Of a stretch of 64,000 nucleotides of DNA, positions 16,721 through 25,579 are shown piece after piece (the stretch's first letter is position 1; each line of letters starts with the position of its first letter). The DNA comes from Haloarcula marina (GTDB taxonomy: Archaea > Halobacteriota > Halobacteria > Halobacteriales > Haloarculaceae), in the NCBI RefSeq assembly GCF_024218775.1, contig NZ_CP100404.1, positions 2,418,001 to 2,482,000 of the forward strand, written 5' to 3'. A program made the translations under genes and the position numbers. The notes under the pieces are model-generated. The model was not told where the DNA came from. It saw only the letters and a program-made list of their open reading frames with translations, and did no database searches.

Positions 16721-17838
16721 TGTCCATGACCGGTCGGGAACCGACGCCAGCCCCCGCCCCCAGTGACCTCGCCGCGACGCTGCGCGGGGCCGCCTTCGTG
16801 CGCCTCGTCAGCGATGCGACCGGCGACTCGCTGGCCGGGACCGGCGTGTTGGCGCGGGCGCTCGACGACGCCGGAACGCCGTTTCAGGCGAGCGTCGTCG
16901 GCCCCTTCGCCGACCCCGACCGGACCACGGACGCCGACGTGACCGTCGCCGTCGGTCGGTCGCTCTCGACCGCCGAGGTGTCGCTGTCGACTCGCCCGGC
17001 GGCCACGGCTTTCGAGGTGGCCCGCGAACTCGGCGGGACGACCGCCCCGACGCTCGCTCTCGCTGGCGCTATCGCCGGTGGGAACATCGACGGGTCGGTC
17101 GCCGACGCGGCCGACCACGCGGGTCTCGAACGCCGACCCGGCATCGCGGTTCCGGTCGTAGACCTCGCGGACGGCCTCGCCCACTCGACGCTCCTCTCCG
17201 GCCCGTTCTCGGGCGACGAGGAGCGCGCGCGGGCGACGCTGGCCGAACTGGACCTGCCCGAACCGCTGACCGCGGACGACCACCGGCGCGTCGCGTCGCT
17301 GGTCGCCCTCGCGGTCACCGGCACGGACGCCGCGCCGCCGCGGGCCGCCGACGCCCTCGGTCGCGTGCTCCACCCCTACGCCGGTGGGCCGTTCGAGACG
17401 GTCGGCGGCTACGCCGACGTGCTGGATGCCGTCGCCCGGGAACGGCCGGGGACGGGCATCGCGCTCGCGCTGGGCCACGACAGCGTCCGCGAGGACGCCC
17501 TGTCTGCGTGGCGAACGCACGCCACGCGCGCCCACGGCGCCGTCGCCGAGGCCACGACGGGTCGGTACGACGGCCTGTTCGTCGCCCGCGGCGACGCGAT
17601 GCCGGTCGACACCGTCGCTCGCCTCGTGGCGGACTTCCGCGCGCCGGAACCCGTGACGCTCGTCGTCACGGACGGCGAGGCGGCCGCACACGCCACAGAC
17701 GAACGCGACGTGGCCGCGACGATGCGGACCGCGGCCGACGCCGTCGGCGGCAAGAGCGCGGGCCACGGCCAACGGGCCGCCGCGCGGTTCGACGTGTCGA
17801 CGGCCGACTTCATCGAAGCGTTCCGGGAGGCACTATGA
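16720..17838 (+). CDS. RecJ-like protein with degenerate catalytic motif
   Basis: A 372-residue protein related to the RecJ/DHH phosphoesterase superfamily. The first conserved block, normally an HxDxDG-type metal site, reads VSDATGDSLAGTGVLARAL here, so the metal-binding aspartates are mostly missing, and I see no DHH triad. The C-terminus retains a DHHA1-like glycine block GKSAGHGQRAAARF, which binds nucleic acid in active relatives. It is therefore probably a non-catalytic or structural RecJ relative. It lies between rps15 and pcc1, overlapping both (1 and 4 bases). Archaeal RecJ paralogues associate with GINS and CMG or with RNA turnover; either role would be inference here. The family call rests on layout and operon position. 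Confidence 0.7.
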   Translation: MSMTGREPTPAPAPSDLAATLRGAAFVRLVSDATGDSLAGTGVLARALDDAGTPFQASVVGPFADPDRTTDADVTVAVGRSLSTAEVSLSTRPAATAFEVARELGGTTAPTLALAGAIAGGNIDGSVADAADHAGLERRPGIAVPVVDLADGLAHSTLLSGPFSGDEERARATLAELDLPEPLTADDHRRVASLVALAVTGTDAAPPRAADALGRVLHPYAGGPFETVGGYADVLDAVARERPGTGIALALGHDSVREDALSAWRTHATRAHGAVAEATTGRYDGLFVARGDAMPVDTVARLVADFRAPEPVTLVVTDGEAAAHATDERDVAATMRTAADAVGGKSAGHGQRAAARFDVSTADFIEAFREAL

Positions 17839-18080
17839 CTCGGCGGGCCGAGATTCGCACGACACACGACTCGCCCGCTCTGGCCGAGCGCATCGCGCGC
17901 TCGCTCCGGCCGGACAACACCAGCGAGATGACTACGCACGTCGACGGCGACGCAGTGGTCACGACTATCGAGCGCGACTCGACGAGCGGCCTGCAGTCGA
18001 CGGTCGACGACTACGTCGTCAACCTCCGGGTCGCAGCACAGCTAGCTAACCAACCAACACAACCCACGACACATGAGTGA
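17835..18080 (+). CDS. pcc1: KEOPS complex subunit Pcc1
   Basis: An 81-residue protein, MTRRAEIRTTHDSPALAERIARSL at the start, with the KEOPS Pcc1 pattern: a beta strand, helix with the SLRPDN segment, strand DGDAVVTTIERDS, and a C-terminal helix (TVDDYVVNLRVAAQLA). Pcc1 dimerises and scaffolds the Kae1-Bud32 complex that makes N6-threonylcarbamoyladenosine at position 37 of ANN-decoding tRNAs. It overlaps the RecJ-like gene by four bases and rps3ae by eight, and has the usual Pcc1 length. In-frame upstream codons are part of the overlapping gene, so ATG 17835 is the start. Confidence 0.9.
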   Translation: MTRRAEIRTTHDSPALAERIARSLRPDNTSEMTTHVDGDAVVTTIERDSTSGLQSTVDDYVVNLRVAAQLANQPTQPTTHE

Positions 18081-18717
18081 ACGAAGCGTCTCCAAGCGCA
18101 AACAGCAGAAGCGGTGGTACACCGTCCTCGCCCCCGAGCAGTTCGACCGCGAGGAACTCGGTGAGACGACCGCAGACGAACCGGAAAAGGTGCTCGGTCG
18201 CACCATCGAAACCACGCTCGGCGAACTGAACAAGGACGCCAGCGAGAACAACACGAAACTGACCTTCAAAATCAACGAGGTCGCCAGCGACTCCGCGTAC
18301 ACGGAGTTCGTCAAGCACGAACTGACGCGGGACTACCTGCGCTCGCTCGTCCGCCGTGGCTCCTCGAAGGTCGAAGCCTTCATCACCGTCCTGACGACGG
18401 ACGACTACCGCGTCCAGATTCAGCCGGTCGCCGTCACGACGAAGAAGGCCGACGCCTCACAGGAGAAGGCCATCCGCCGGACGATGATCGACCTCGTCGA
18501 GGAGACAGCGAAGGACCACACCTTCGAGGAACTCGTCGACAGCGTCGTCGAGGGTCGACTGTCCTCCGCCATCTACGGCGAGGCCAAGGAGATTTACCCG
18601 CTCCGCCGCGTCGAGATTCAGAAGACGACCCTCGAGGCTCGCCCCGAGGAAGTCGCCGCCGAAGAGGAGACGGCCGTCGACGTCGACGAAGAAGACATCG
18701 ACGTCGAGGACGCCTAA
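18073..18717 (+). CDS. rps3ae: 30S ribosomal protein S3Ae
   Basis: A 214-residue archaeal/eukaryal-specific small-subunit protein (eS1). The N-terminus SERSVSKRKQQKRWYTVLAP and the block DYLRSLVRRGSSKVEAFITVLTTDDYRV are diagnostic of S3Ae, as is RRVEIQKTTLEARPEE near the C-terminus. The last 25 residues are an acidic tail. The length is typical of haloarchaeal homologues. It overlaps pcc1 by eight bases and completes the rps15, RecJ-like, pcc1, rps3ae operon. The next gene is convergent, 22 nt away. Confidence 0.97.
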   Translation: MSERSVSKRKQQKRWYTVLAPEQFDREELGETTADEPEKVLGRTIETTLGELNKDASENNTKLTFKINEVASDSAYTEFVKHELTRDYLRSLVRRGSSKVEAFITVLTTDDYRVQIQPVAVTTKKADASQEKAIRRTMIDLVEETAKDHTFEELVDSVVEGRLSSAIYGEAKEIYPLRRVEIQKTTLEARPEEVAAEEETAVDVDEEDIDVEDA

Positions 18718-18739
18718 CTCCGTTCGGCACCCGAACGCT

Positions 18740-19174
18740 CTATTCTTCGGTCGTGCCCGCTTCGTCAGTGACGACGACGGTGCCGACCATCCCGCCGCGT
18801 TCGTGCGGGATACAGAAGTAGGGGTACTCGCCGCGCACCTCGAAAGTGTGTTCGTACGACTGCCCCTCGAACAGCGTGCCGTTCGTGCTGTTGCCCCACG
18901 CGTCGCGGGCCGCTTGCTCGCTCTCGAACCCGCCGGACGCGAAGTAGGCCGCGCCGTCGGGAAGGCCGTCCTCGTAGGCCGTCACCGAGTGGCCCTGCTT
19001 GCTCGTGTTCAGCCACGTGACAGTCGTCCCCGGTTCGACCCGGAGCGTCTGCGGACGGAACACCTTCGCGCCCATTCCCACGTCGTAGTCGACGTTCGCA
19101 CTGCCGCCGATACACCCCGCGAGACCCACTGCCGCGGCCGACCCGACTGTCCGGAGGAAGGCCCGTCGTTGCAT
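18740..19174 (-). CDS. Halocyanin-like blue copper lipoprotein
   Basis: A 144-residue cupredoxin. The signal RRAFLRTVGSAAAVGLAGC combines a twin-arginine motif with a lipobox (Cys21), so the protein is lipid-anchored on the outer face. The four expected type 1 copper ligands are visible: His62 (QGHSVT), Cys121 (PYFC), His124 (IPHE) and Met129 (GGMVG). It probably carries electrons between membrane complexes, as halocyanin does. A 22-residue segment (AAYFASGGFESEQAARDAWG) between strands is an insertion relative to plastocyanin. It lies convergent to rps3ae and divergent from the next gene. Confidence 0.93.
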   Translation of the reverse strand: MQRRAFLRTVGSAAAVGLAGCIGGSANVDYDVGMGAKVFRPQTLRVEPGTTVTWLNTSKQGHSVTAYEDGLPDGAAYFASGGFESEQAARDAWGNSTNGTLFEGQSYEHTFEVRGEYPYFCIPHERGGMVGTVVVTDEAGTTEE

Positions 19175-19312
19175 ACGCGCGAATCAGGGTCGGACGGACA
19201 AAGACACCTCGGTTCGGGGCCGCCCGGTCGGGGTGTAGACGAACGTAACCGTGAGTAACCGGCAACACGCGTTTATGGCATTTGAGAACTATAATAATAA
19301 ATGGTGTATAAT

Positions 19313-19612
19313 ATGGCATACCTACTAGTCCGACACGAAGTGGCAGACTACGACCAGTGGAAACCGTACTTCGACGACGACGACGACCGCCGTCTCGAAT
19401 ACGGTCAACAGGGGTATCACCTGTTCCGCGACGCCGAGAACCCGAACGAAATCGTGATGCTCGCGGAGTACGACAGCGAAGAGAACGCCCGTGCGTTCTC
19501 GGAAAGCGAAGAGCTTCCGGAGATCATGAAAGAGGCAGGCGTGAAAGGCGAACCCGAAATCAGGTTCCTCGAACTGACCGAAGAGAAGACGGTCACGCAG
19601 TCCTCGCCCTGA
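19313..19612 (+). CDS. Small dimeric alpha/beta-barrel (ABM-like) protein
   Basis: A 99-residue protein, MAYLLVRHEVADYDQWKPYF, with the ferredoxin-like pattern of antibiotic biosynthesis monooxygenase/dimeric alpha-beta barrel proteins: strand LLVRHEV, helix DYDQWKPYFD, strand GYHLFRD, strand EIVMLAEYDS, helix ENARAFSESEELPEIMKEAGV, strand EIRFLELTEE. Such proteins act as small monooxygenases, stress-related subunits or simple dimers; no catalytic residue decides here. Two in-frame starts exist (19301 and 19313). The A/T-rich ataataataaatgg lies immediately before 19301, which would be too close for a TATA box of that start; I favour 19313, where the fold begins. Confidence 0.75.
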   Translation: MAYLLVRHEVADYDQWKPYFDDDDDRRLEYGQQGYHLFRDAENPNEIVMLAEYDSEENARAFSESEELPEIMKEAGVKGEPEIRFLELTEEKTVTQSSP

Positions 19613-19667
19613 AGCGAGACACGGCGAATTTTTGTGCGTTCGAACAGGTCCGAGCCGACGCTGTCGG

Positions 19668-20816
19668 TCAGTCTCGGAACGTCAGTCCGTCTCGCAGGTC
19701 CCGCGCGTCCGAGAGGAGCGTCTCGGTGTCCTCGCCGGTCAGCGTGACGTGCCCCATCTTCCGCAGTTCGTACACCTCGTGTTTGCCGTACCAGTGGAGG
19801 TGTGCGCGGTCGGCGGCGAACACCGCGTCGTCGCCGTACAGCGTCGCCTCCTGTCGTTCCTCGACATCACCGAGGATGTTGGTGCAGACGCTCGGGTGCC
19901 GCTGTTCGGTCGACCCCAACGGCATCCCCATCACGGCCCGGACGTGCTGTTCGAACTGCGAGGTGTGACACCCCTCGATGGTCCAGTGGCCGGAGTTGTG
20001 GGGCCGGGGCGCGATTTCGTTCAGTAGAATCTCGTCGTCGCTCGTCTGGAACAGTTCGATGCCGAAGACGCCGCGACCGTCCATCACGTCCAACACGTCG
20101 AGGACCACCTCGCGGGCGCGTTCGGCGACGGCGTCGCTGGCGCGGGCCGGAGCGACGCTCTCGCGCAGAATCTCTTCCTCGTGGATGGTCTCGGTCAGCG
20201 GGAAAGTGTCGCGTTCGTCGTCGCCGCGACAGCCCATCACCGCGAGTTCCCGCTCGAAGTCGACCATCTCCTCGACCATCGCCGGTCCGGCGATGTCGTC
20301 GATGGCCCTCTCAACGTCCTCGGGGCCGGAGACGGGGACGTTGCCGCGCCCGTCGTAGCCGCCGGTCCGGGCTTTCAGCATCGCCGGGTAGCCCAGTTCC
20401 TCGCAGGCCTCACGCAGGTCGTCGGCCGAATCGACGGCCCGGAATTCGGGGACTGGAACGCCTGCCTCCGAGAGGCGGCGCTTCTGGACGAGTTTGTCCT
20501 GAATGGTCCGCAGCGTCTCGGGGTCGGGGTGGACCGGGGTGCCCGTCTCCTCGGCGACCCGTTCGAGCACGTCCGGGTCCGCGAGTTCGATTTCGAACGT
20601 GAGCACGTCCGCGCGCTCGGCGAGTTTGCGGAACGTCTCCTCGTCCTCGAACCCGCCGACCAACTGCTCGCGGGTGACCGGTGTGGCCGGGCAGTCCGGC
20701 GTCGGGTCCGCGACGACGAGTTCGACGCCTAGCGGCGCGGCCGCTTCGCCCATCATGCGTCCGAGTTGTCCCCCGCCGACGACGCCGAGCGTCGGGCCGG
20801 GAGAAGTGCGTGGCAT
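19668..20816 (-). CDS. purK: N5-carboxyaminoimidazole ribonucleotide synthase
   Basis: A 382-residue ATP-grasp enzyme of purine biosynthesis. It converts AIR, bicarbonate and ATP to N5-CAIR in the cytoplasm. The N-terminal Rossmann segment is GVVGGGQLGRMMGEAA; the ATP-grasp loop is ARTGGYDGRGN (about residues 150-160); the metal/ATP site is in ELFQTSDDEILLNEIAPRPHNSGH; and the C-terminal domain has WYGKHEVYELRKMGHVT. The partner purE, which mutates N5-CAIR to CAIR, is encoded about 10 kb away at 30566-31219 rather than adjacent. It is convergent with the ABM-like gene. Confidence 0.96.
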   Translation of the reverse strand: MPRTSPGPTLGVVGGGQLGRMMGEAAAPLGVELVVADPTPDCPATPVTREQLVGGFEDEETFRKLAERADVLTFEIELADPDVLERVAEETGTPVHPDPETLRTIQDKLVQKRRLSEAGVPVPEFRAVDSADDLREACEELGYPAMLKARTGGYDGRGNVPVSGPEDVERAIDDIAGPAMVEEMVDFERELAVMGCRGDDERDTFPLTETIHEEEILRESVAPARASDAVAERAREVVLDVLDVMDGRGVFGIELFQTSDDEILLNEIAPRPHNSGHWTIEGCHTSQFEQHVRAVMGMPLGSTEQRHPSVCTNILGDVEERQEATLYGDDAVFAADRAHLHWYGKHEVYELRKMGHVTLTGEDTETLLSDARDLRDGLTFRD

Positions 20817-20870
20817 ACGCCGCGCTTTCGCAGGCGCGTGCTTAAACGTTGATTTTCGGGACGAGGGACG

Positions 20871-22811
20871 CTAGCTGGCCGCAGTCCCGTTGGCCGCGTA
20901 GGACTCGTGGGTCCAGACCGTGAAGGAGTTCTTGTAGCCGCTGGTCCGCATCATGTAGCTCTCGCCGGAGTACCCCGCCGCGCGGAGTCGGTCGGTCGGG
21001 ACCGTCGAGTCGTACTCCTGCGTGATGACTATCGGCGGCGTGTTCTGTCGCAGTCGGAGACCGAGTGCCGACTGCTGGTTCTCGCAGGCCACCTCGGCGT
21101 CGCTGGCCGCGAAGTACCACGGCATCGGGAGCGTGTTGTGCCACTGGAGGCAGGTCGGCTTCAGGTTCCACCACGCCTCGTCCCACGTCTCCTGACTCTC
21201 CTCGACGTAGGCGTTGTTCTCGTCGTACGCGTCGCCCGACTCGCCGTGGTAGACGACCACGTCGGTTCCGCCGTCGTGAGCGGCGGCGATGCGGTTCATC
21301 GACTGCAACTCCTCGCGGACGGCCTGTTCCGGTTGGGCGAACTGGACGAGTTCGTTGCTGTCCTCCGTGGTGTTCGTGTAGACGCCGGTCACCGCGACGT
21401 TCGCGACGAGCAGTGTCACGAGGAAGAAGACGAGACCCGCGGCCGCGACGCCGACTTCGTCGTCGGCCGAGAGGGCGTCAAGCCCCCAGCGGAACACCGC
21501 CGCGAGCGCCACCGCAGCGGGAATCGCCAGCGGCACGACGGCGTGGGCGACGATCCACGGCGCGCCGATGTCCGTCCCCAGCGGGTAACCGAAGATGGAG
21601 ACGAAACCGCCGTAAAACAGGAACGGGACGAGGTGACGCGGCGCGGTGTACCCCAGTCGGTCGAGAACGTAGCCCAGTCCCGAAAAGAGCGCTACCGGCG
21701 CGGACGCCAGTGCCAGCACCTTCACGAACACGCCGAAATGGCGCTCGTAGTCCGAGAACGTCTTCCCCGAGGCGGGGTCGAGCCACTCGCCCCACTGGTC
21801 GGCGACCCGGTCGATGGTCACCTGCAGGAGTTCGGTGAACCGTCCCGGGTTGGTCACCCCCTCCCAGAAGCCGATACTTCCGGCCGACGGCGGCGCGGGC
21901 GGGTGCTGGATGCCCGCGACGCCAGCCCCCCGAGGGGCGTAGAAGAACAGCGAGATAATGCCGAACAGCGTCGCCGCGAGGACGATGTGGCCCGCGTACG
22001 CGCCCAGTAGTAGCCCCGCCCGCTCGTGGCGCTCCCGAAACGACTGGACCGTCCCGACGACGAGGTCGATGTCGGCGCGCACTCCGGCGGCGAGGCGGTC
22101 GTATATCTCCCCGCCCGACGGTGTGCTCGTGATGAAGGCGACGGCGTTCGCGAATCCACTGGGGAAGACGAACACCTTCGCCAACAAGAGTCCCGTCGCG
22201 CCGAGCCACGTCAGCACGTAGACGAGCGCGTTCTCCTTCGAGGCGAACCCGAGCGCCATGAACGCCGCGGCGGCGTACAGGTACCGCGGCAACCGCGTGT
22301 CGTAGAACCGAACGAAGAAGCCGAAGGCCGCGAACATGAACGCCGCGACGAGGATGTCGCTGCGCATGAACCGCGAGTAGTACAGCAGGACGGGGTTCAC
22401 CGCGAGTATCAGCGCCGCGGCGACGACTTCGGACCGGCGGAGGTGGCGGCGGAGGAGCAACGCCGTCAGCGGCATGAGGCCGCCGACGAGTGCGACCGGG
22501 AGACGCATCGCGAAGTCGCTGGTGCCGAGGAGCGCGAACACCCAGCGGTCGACGTGTTGGATGAACGGCCCGTGGATGATGTAGCGGTAGGCGAAGGAAC
22601 CGGTGTCGCCGAAGTGCCACGCCCAGTAGGCGACGCGCCCCTCGTCGAAGTGGGCGACGCGCTGGCCGAGGCCGATAAGCCGCAGGGCGAGCGCGAAGAG
22701 CGTGATACCGACGACGAGTTTCACCGTCGCGTGGTCGTCGGTCCTGGTCCAGGAACCGACGCGCCGTCTGAGTCGCTGGAGGGCGGGCAGCACACCGCTC
22801 GACGCAGTCAT
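20871..22811 (-). CDS. Agl23-type membrane protein (flippase activity-associated, GT39-like)
   Basis: A 646-residue polytopic membrane protein. The N-terminal part has the GT39/GT83-like pattern: first transmembrane helix, then the acidic-loop motif HFDEGRVAYWAWHF, a helix-rich region with PVLLYYSRFMRSDIL, and about 11-13 membrane helices to residue 520. An extracellular C-terminal domain (residues 525-646) carries three cysteines. This matches the TIGR03663/Agl23 family from memory, associated with archaeal N-glycosylation and often placed near glycosylation genes; the enzymatic role is not proven. The start at 22811 (MTASSG) is preferred over the frame from 22898, which would overlap the ribH promoter. 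It is divergent from ribH. Confidence 0.85.
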   Translation of the reverse strand: MTASSGVLPALQRLRRRVGSWTRTDDHATVKLVVGITLFALALRLIGLGQRVAHFDEGRVAYWAWHFGDTGSFAYRYIIHGPFIQHVDRWVFALLGTSDFAMRLPVALVGGLMPLTALLLRRHLRRSEVVAAALILAVNPVLLYYSRFMRSDILVAAFMFAAFGFFVRFYDTRLPRYLYAAAAFMALGFASKENALVYVLTWLGATGLLLAKVFVFPSGFANAVAFITSTPSGGEIYDRLAAGVRADIDLVVGTVQSFRERHERAGLLLGAYAGHIVLAATLFGIISLFFYAPRGAGVAGIQHPPAPPSAGSIGFWEGVTNPGRFTELLQVTIDRVADQWGEWLDPASGKTFSDYERHFGVFVKVLALASAPVALFSGLGYVLDRLGYTAPRHLVPFLFYGGFVSIFGYPLGTDIGAPWIVAHAVVPLAIPAAVALAAVFRWGLDALSADDEVGVAAAGLVFFLVTLLVANVAVTGVYTNTTEDSNELVQFAQPEQAVREELQSMNRIAAAHDGGTDVVVYHGESGDAYDENNAYVEESQETWDEAWWNLKPTCLQWHNTLPMPWYFAASDAEVACENQQSALGLRLRQNTPPIVITQEYDSTVPTDRLRAAGYSGESYMMRTSGYKNSFTVWTHESYAANGTAAS

Positions 22812-22902
22812 GTCGGGTGGAAGAACAGCGAGGGTTAGAATCCTTCTGGTTTGCCGAGGCCGGAACGGTAGTTCTTTAGGGACCACAACCACCCACACAG
22901 AT

Positions 22903-23307
22903 ATGGTGCAGCTCGGACTGGTCGTCGCTCAGTACGACAAACACGGGGCGGTCATCGACGCGATGCGAGCGTCGGCCCGCGAGGCCGCGGCCGACCACGA
23001 CGCCGACATCGTCGAGACGCTCAGCGTCCCGGGAGCCTACGACACGCCGCTCGCCGCCGACAGACTGGCACGTCGGGAGGACGTGGACGCCGTCGCGGTG
23101 CTGGGCGTCATCATCGAAGGCGACACCGACCACGACCAGGTCATCGCCGACGCCGCCGCACAGGGCCTGACCGACGTGTCTCTCGACCGGGACACCCCCG
23201 TCACGCTGGGCATCATCGGTCCGGGCATGAGCAAAGACGAAGCCGAAGCCCGCACCGAGAAGGGCGGTTCGGCCGTCACGAGCGCCATCGAACTCGCAAA
23301 CCTATGA
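22903..23307 (+). CDS. ribH: 6,7-dimethyl-8-ribityllumazine synthase
   Basis: A 134-residue lumazine synthase of riboflavin biosynthesis. It condenses 5-amino-6-ribitylaminouracil with 3,4-dihydroxybutanone 4-phosphate. Motifs: substrate loop VVAQYDKHGAVIDAM, then SVPGAYDTPLAADRL, then AVLGVIIEGDTDHDQVI (with the catalytic His region), and NPVTLGI-type strand PVTLGIIGPGMSKDEA. It is a short archaeal form. It overlaps the next aminotransferase by four bases (ATGA). The riboflavin-linked FAD synthase ribL lies 1.2 kb downstream. The ATG at 22903 is fixed by the family N-terminus. Confidence 0.95.
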   Translation: MVQLGLVVAQYDKHGAVIDAMRASAREAAADHDADIVETLSVPGAYDTPLAADRLARREDVDAVAVLGVIIEGDTDHDQVIADAAAQGLTDVSLDRDTPVTLGIIGPGMSKDEAEARTEKGGSAVTSAIELANL

Positions 23308-24464
23308 CTATGGACTTCGCTTCCCGCGTCGAACGTGTAGAACCGAGCGCGACACTCGCGATTAGCAACAAGGCCGCCGAACTCGAAGCCGAGGGCAAGG
23401 ACGTCGTCGACCTCTCCGTCGGCGAACCGGACTTCGACACGCCCGAGAACATCAAGCAGGCCGCCAAGGACGCCCTCGACGCCGGGCACACGGGCTACAC
23501 GCCGTCGAACGGCATCCCCGAACTGAAGGACGCCCTCGTCGACAAACTCCACGACGACGGCCTCACCCAGTACGGCACCGAGAACCTCATCGTCACGCCG
23601 GGTGGCAAGCAGGCCCTCTACGAAATCTTCCAGACGCTCATCGACGACGGCGACGAAGTCGCCCTGCTGGACCCCGCGTGGGTCTCCTACGAGGCGATGG
23701 CGAAACTCGCCGGCGGCACGCTCACCCGCGTCGACACCGCCGCCCACGACTTCCAGTTGGAGGGTGCGCTCGACGACCTCGCCGAAGCGGTGTCGGACGA
23801 CACGGAACTGCTCGTCGTCAACTCCCCGGGCAACCCTCACGGCGCTGTGTACTCGGAAGCCGCGCTCGAAGGCGTCCGCGACCTCGCCGTCGAACACGAC
23901 ATCACTGTCATCTCCGACGAGATTTACAAGGAGATTACCTACGACGGCGTCGAGGCCGTCTCGCTGGGCACGCTCGACGGGATGGAAGACCGCACGATAA
24001 CGCTCAACGGCTTCTCGAAGGCCTACTCGATGACTGGGTGGCGACTGGGCTACTTCGCCGCGCCGGAAGAACTGGTCGAACAGGCCGGAAAGGTTCACTC
24101 CCACTCCGTCTCCTGTGCCGTCAACTTCGTCCAGCACGCCGGTGTCGAGGCGCTGACCAACACCGACGACGCCGTCGAAGAGATGCGCGAGGCCTTCGCA
24201 GAACGCCGCGAGTTCCTCATCGGTCTGTTCGAAGAGCACGGCGTCCACGTCCCGGAACCGCAGGGCGCGTTCTACATGATGCCCGAAATCGCGCCGGACG
24301 GCGACGACACCGAGTGGTGCGACCAGGCCATCTCGGAGGCGCAGGTCGCCACCGTCCCCGGGAGCGCCTTCGGGACGCCCGGCTACGCCCGCATCTCCTA
24401 CGCCAACAGCAAGGAACGGCTTCAGGAAGCGGTCGACCGACTCGCCGACGCGGGCCTGCTGTAG
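23304..24464 (+). CDS. PLP-dependent aminotransferase (aspartate-type)
   Basis: A 386-residue class I aminotransferase. Motifs: LSVGEPDFDTPENI (about residues 34-47), TPSNGIPELKDAL, the PLP-binding NSPGNPHGAVYS, the aspartate in VISDEIYKEITYDG, the Schiff-base lysine in LNGFSKAYSMTGWRLGY (about residue 234) and the C-terminal carboxylate-binding arginine in ARISYANSKERL. The profile fits aspartate aminotransferase of the archaeal type, but a different amino-acid specificity is possible. It overlaps ribH by four bases, so the two are on one transcript. A related enzyme, with an adjacent Lrp regulator, is at 2073-3218. Confidence 0.93.
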   Translation: MTMDFASRVERVEPSATLAISNKAAELEAEGKDVVDLSVGEPDFDTPENIKQAAKDALDAGHTGYTPSNGIPELKDALVDKLHDDGLTQYGTENLIVTPGGKQALYEIFQTLIDDGDEVALLDPAWVSYEAMAKLAGGTLTRVDTAAHDFQLEGALDDLAEAVSDDTELLVVNSPGNPHGAVYSEAALEGVRDLAVEHDITVISDEIYKEITYDGVEAVSLGTLDGMEDRTITLNGFSKAYSMTGWRLGYFAAPEELVEQAGKVHSHSVSCAVNFVQHAGVEALTNTDDAVEEMREAFAERREFLIGLFEEHGVHVPEPQGAFYMMPEIAPDGDDTEWCDQAISEAQVATVPGSAFGTPGYARISYANSKERLQEAVDRLADAGLL

Positions 24465-24536
24465 GTCGAGGCGACACTCGGTTTTTCGCGGTCCGTCGAC
24501 TGTCTGCAGTCGTTCGTCACAGCGTGTCGCCGACGG

Positions 24537-24965
24537 TCAGTCGCGTTCGGCGAGGATGCGGTCGATGATTTGGCCGGTCGAGAGGAGTCTGTCGTCGGCG
24601 TCTCGTTCCAGCGGACTCGCCCGGCGAACCTCGCAGTCGATGCCGCGGTCGGCCAGCGCCGCGCGGAGTTTCTCGTCGTCGTGGTGCTGGTCGTAGCCGA
24701 GGGCGATAACGTCCGGGCGGATGCGCTCGATGGGGACGAAGATGTCCTCGGAATGGCCCAAGTGCGCCTCGTCGACGGGTTTCAGCGCGGCGACCATCTC
24801 CCGGCGCTGTTCGTCCGGGACAACGGGCGGTTCCTTGTGTGTGACGTTGACCGAGCGAGCGACGATGACGTGTAGTTCGTCGCCCATCGCCTTCGCGTCA
24901 CGCAGGTAGTGGACGTGTCCGGGGTGGAGGATGTCGAACGTGCCCTGTGCGACGACGCGGGTCAC
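24537..24965 (-). CDS. ribL: FAD synthase (archaeal RibL)
   Basis: A 142-residue cytidylyltransferase-fold enzyme that adenylates FMN to FAD. It begins [25 protein letters not shown], with the nucleotidyltransferase HxGH motif (HPGH), and has [15 protein letters not shown] and a C-terminal TGQIIDRIL in place of the bacterial ISSTxIR motif. Archaeal RibL is unrelated to bifunctional RibF and is adjacent to a JAMM protease and DHH protein in other haloarchaea (from memory, in Haloferax). The GTG start at 24965 overlaps the JAMM gene by four bases, so the two are coupled. ribH is encoded 1.2 kb away on the other strand. Confidence 0.9.
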   Translation of the reverse strand: MTRVVAQGTFDILHPGHVHYLRDAKAMGDELHVIVARSVNVTHKEPPVVPDEQRREMVAALKPVDEAHLGHSEDIFVPIERIRPDVIALGYDQHHDDEKLRAALADRGIDCEVRRASPLERDADDRLLSTGQIIDRILAERD

Positions 24966-25459
24966 GAGTCGAACTCCTCCTCGCGGAGTTCCCGGTCGAT
25001 GTCCGTCTGGTCGAAGTCGAAGAACGTCTCCTCGGGCGGGTCCACATCGAGGACCGGCAGGTCGACCGGTTGCCCCTCGTTGTCGAAGGCCTGCCAGTCC
25101 TCCGGGCCGTACGGGTAGCCGACGATGATGTGTACGTCGCCGCGGCCGAAGGTGGCGAGGTCGGCGTCGCTCGGTCGGAGGACGCCGTTCGGGTGCGAGT
25201 GAATCGACCCCGCCGCCCGCATATCGTTCGGGACCATGCTCGTCTTGACCGTCGCGCTCACCGGGTTCGACTCCGTGCCGGGGATGACCAACACGTCGGT
25301 GAGGACCGTGCCGTCCTCGTCGAGTCCGAGTTTGCTCGCGTCGTCGCCCCGAAGCAGTCCCATGTACTCGTTCGGGTGCGATTCCTCGGACGCGGCGCGT
25401 GCGAAGTCCAGTGCCGACTCGGCGATGCCGAGGATGCCGCCCGAACGAAACAACCCCAT
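24962..25459 (-). CDS. JAMM/MPN+ metalloprotease
   Basis: A 165-residue Mov34/MPN family zinc protease. The JAMM signature is complete: Glu31 (PNEYMGLL), His87 and His89 (SIHSHP), Ser97 and Asp100 (PSDADLATF). In haloarchaea, JAMM proteases remove ubiquitin-like SAMP proteins from targets or process SAMP precursors; which substrate this one takes is not visible. The C-terminal 35 residues are acidic and not part of the core. It precedes ribL with a four-base overlap and is divergent from the S1-DHH gene. The protein is cytoplasmic with no signal peptide. Confidence 0.92.
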   Translation of the reverse strand: MGLFRSGGILGIAESALDFARAASEESHPNEYMGLLRGDDASKLGLDEDGTVLTDVLVIPGTESNPVSATVKTSMVPNDMRAAGSIHSHPNGVLRPSDADLATFGRGDVHIIVGYPYGPEDWQAFDNEGQPVDLPVLDVDPPEETFFDFDQTDIDRELREEEFDS

Positions 25460-25579
25460 ACGCGTTTTCGGGTCGGCCGCGTTCTAAGGGTTGCGCTCTC
25501 GGAGCGGTATCCACGCCGAGTCGCCACTTGGCCAACTATTTCGAAGAGTACAAACGGGGGAGTACCGAAGTGACGGCAA

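Noticed and set aside
22812-22898. Longer start for the Agl23-type protein
   Set aside because: The extra 29 residues would lie over the ribH promoter region and do not look like family sequence.
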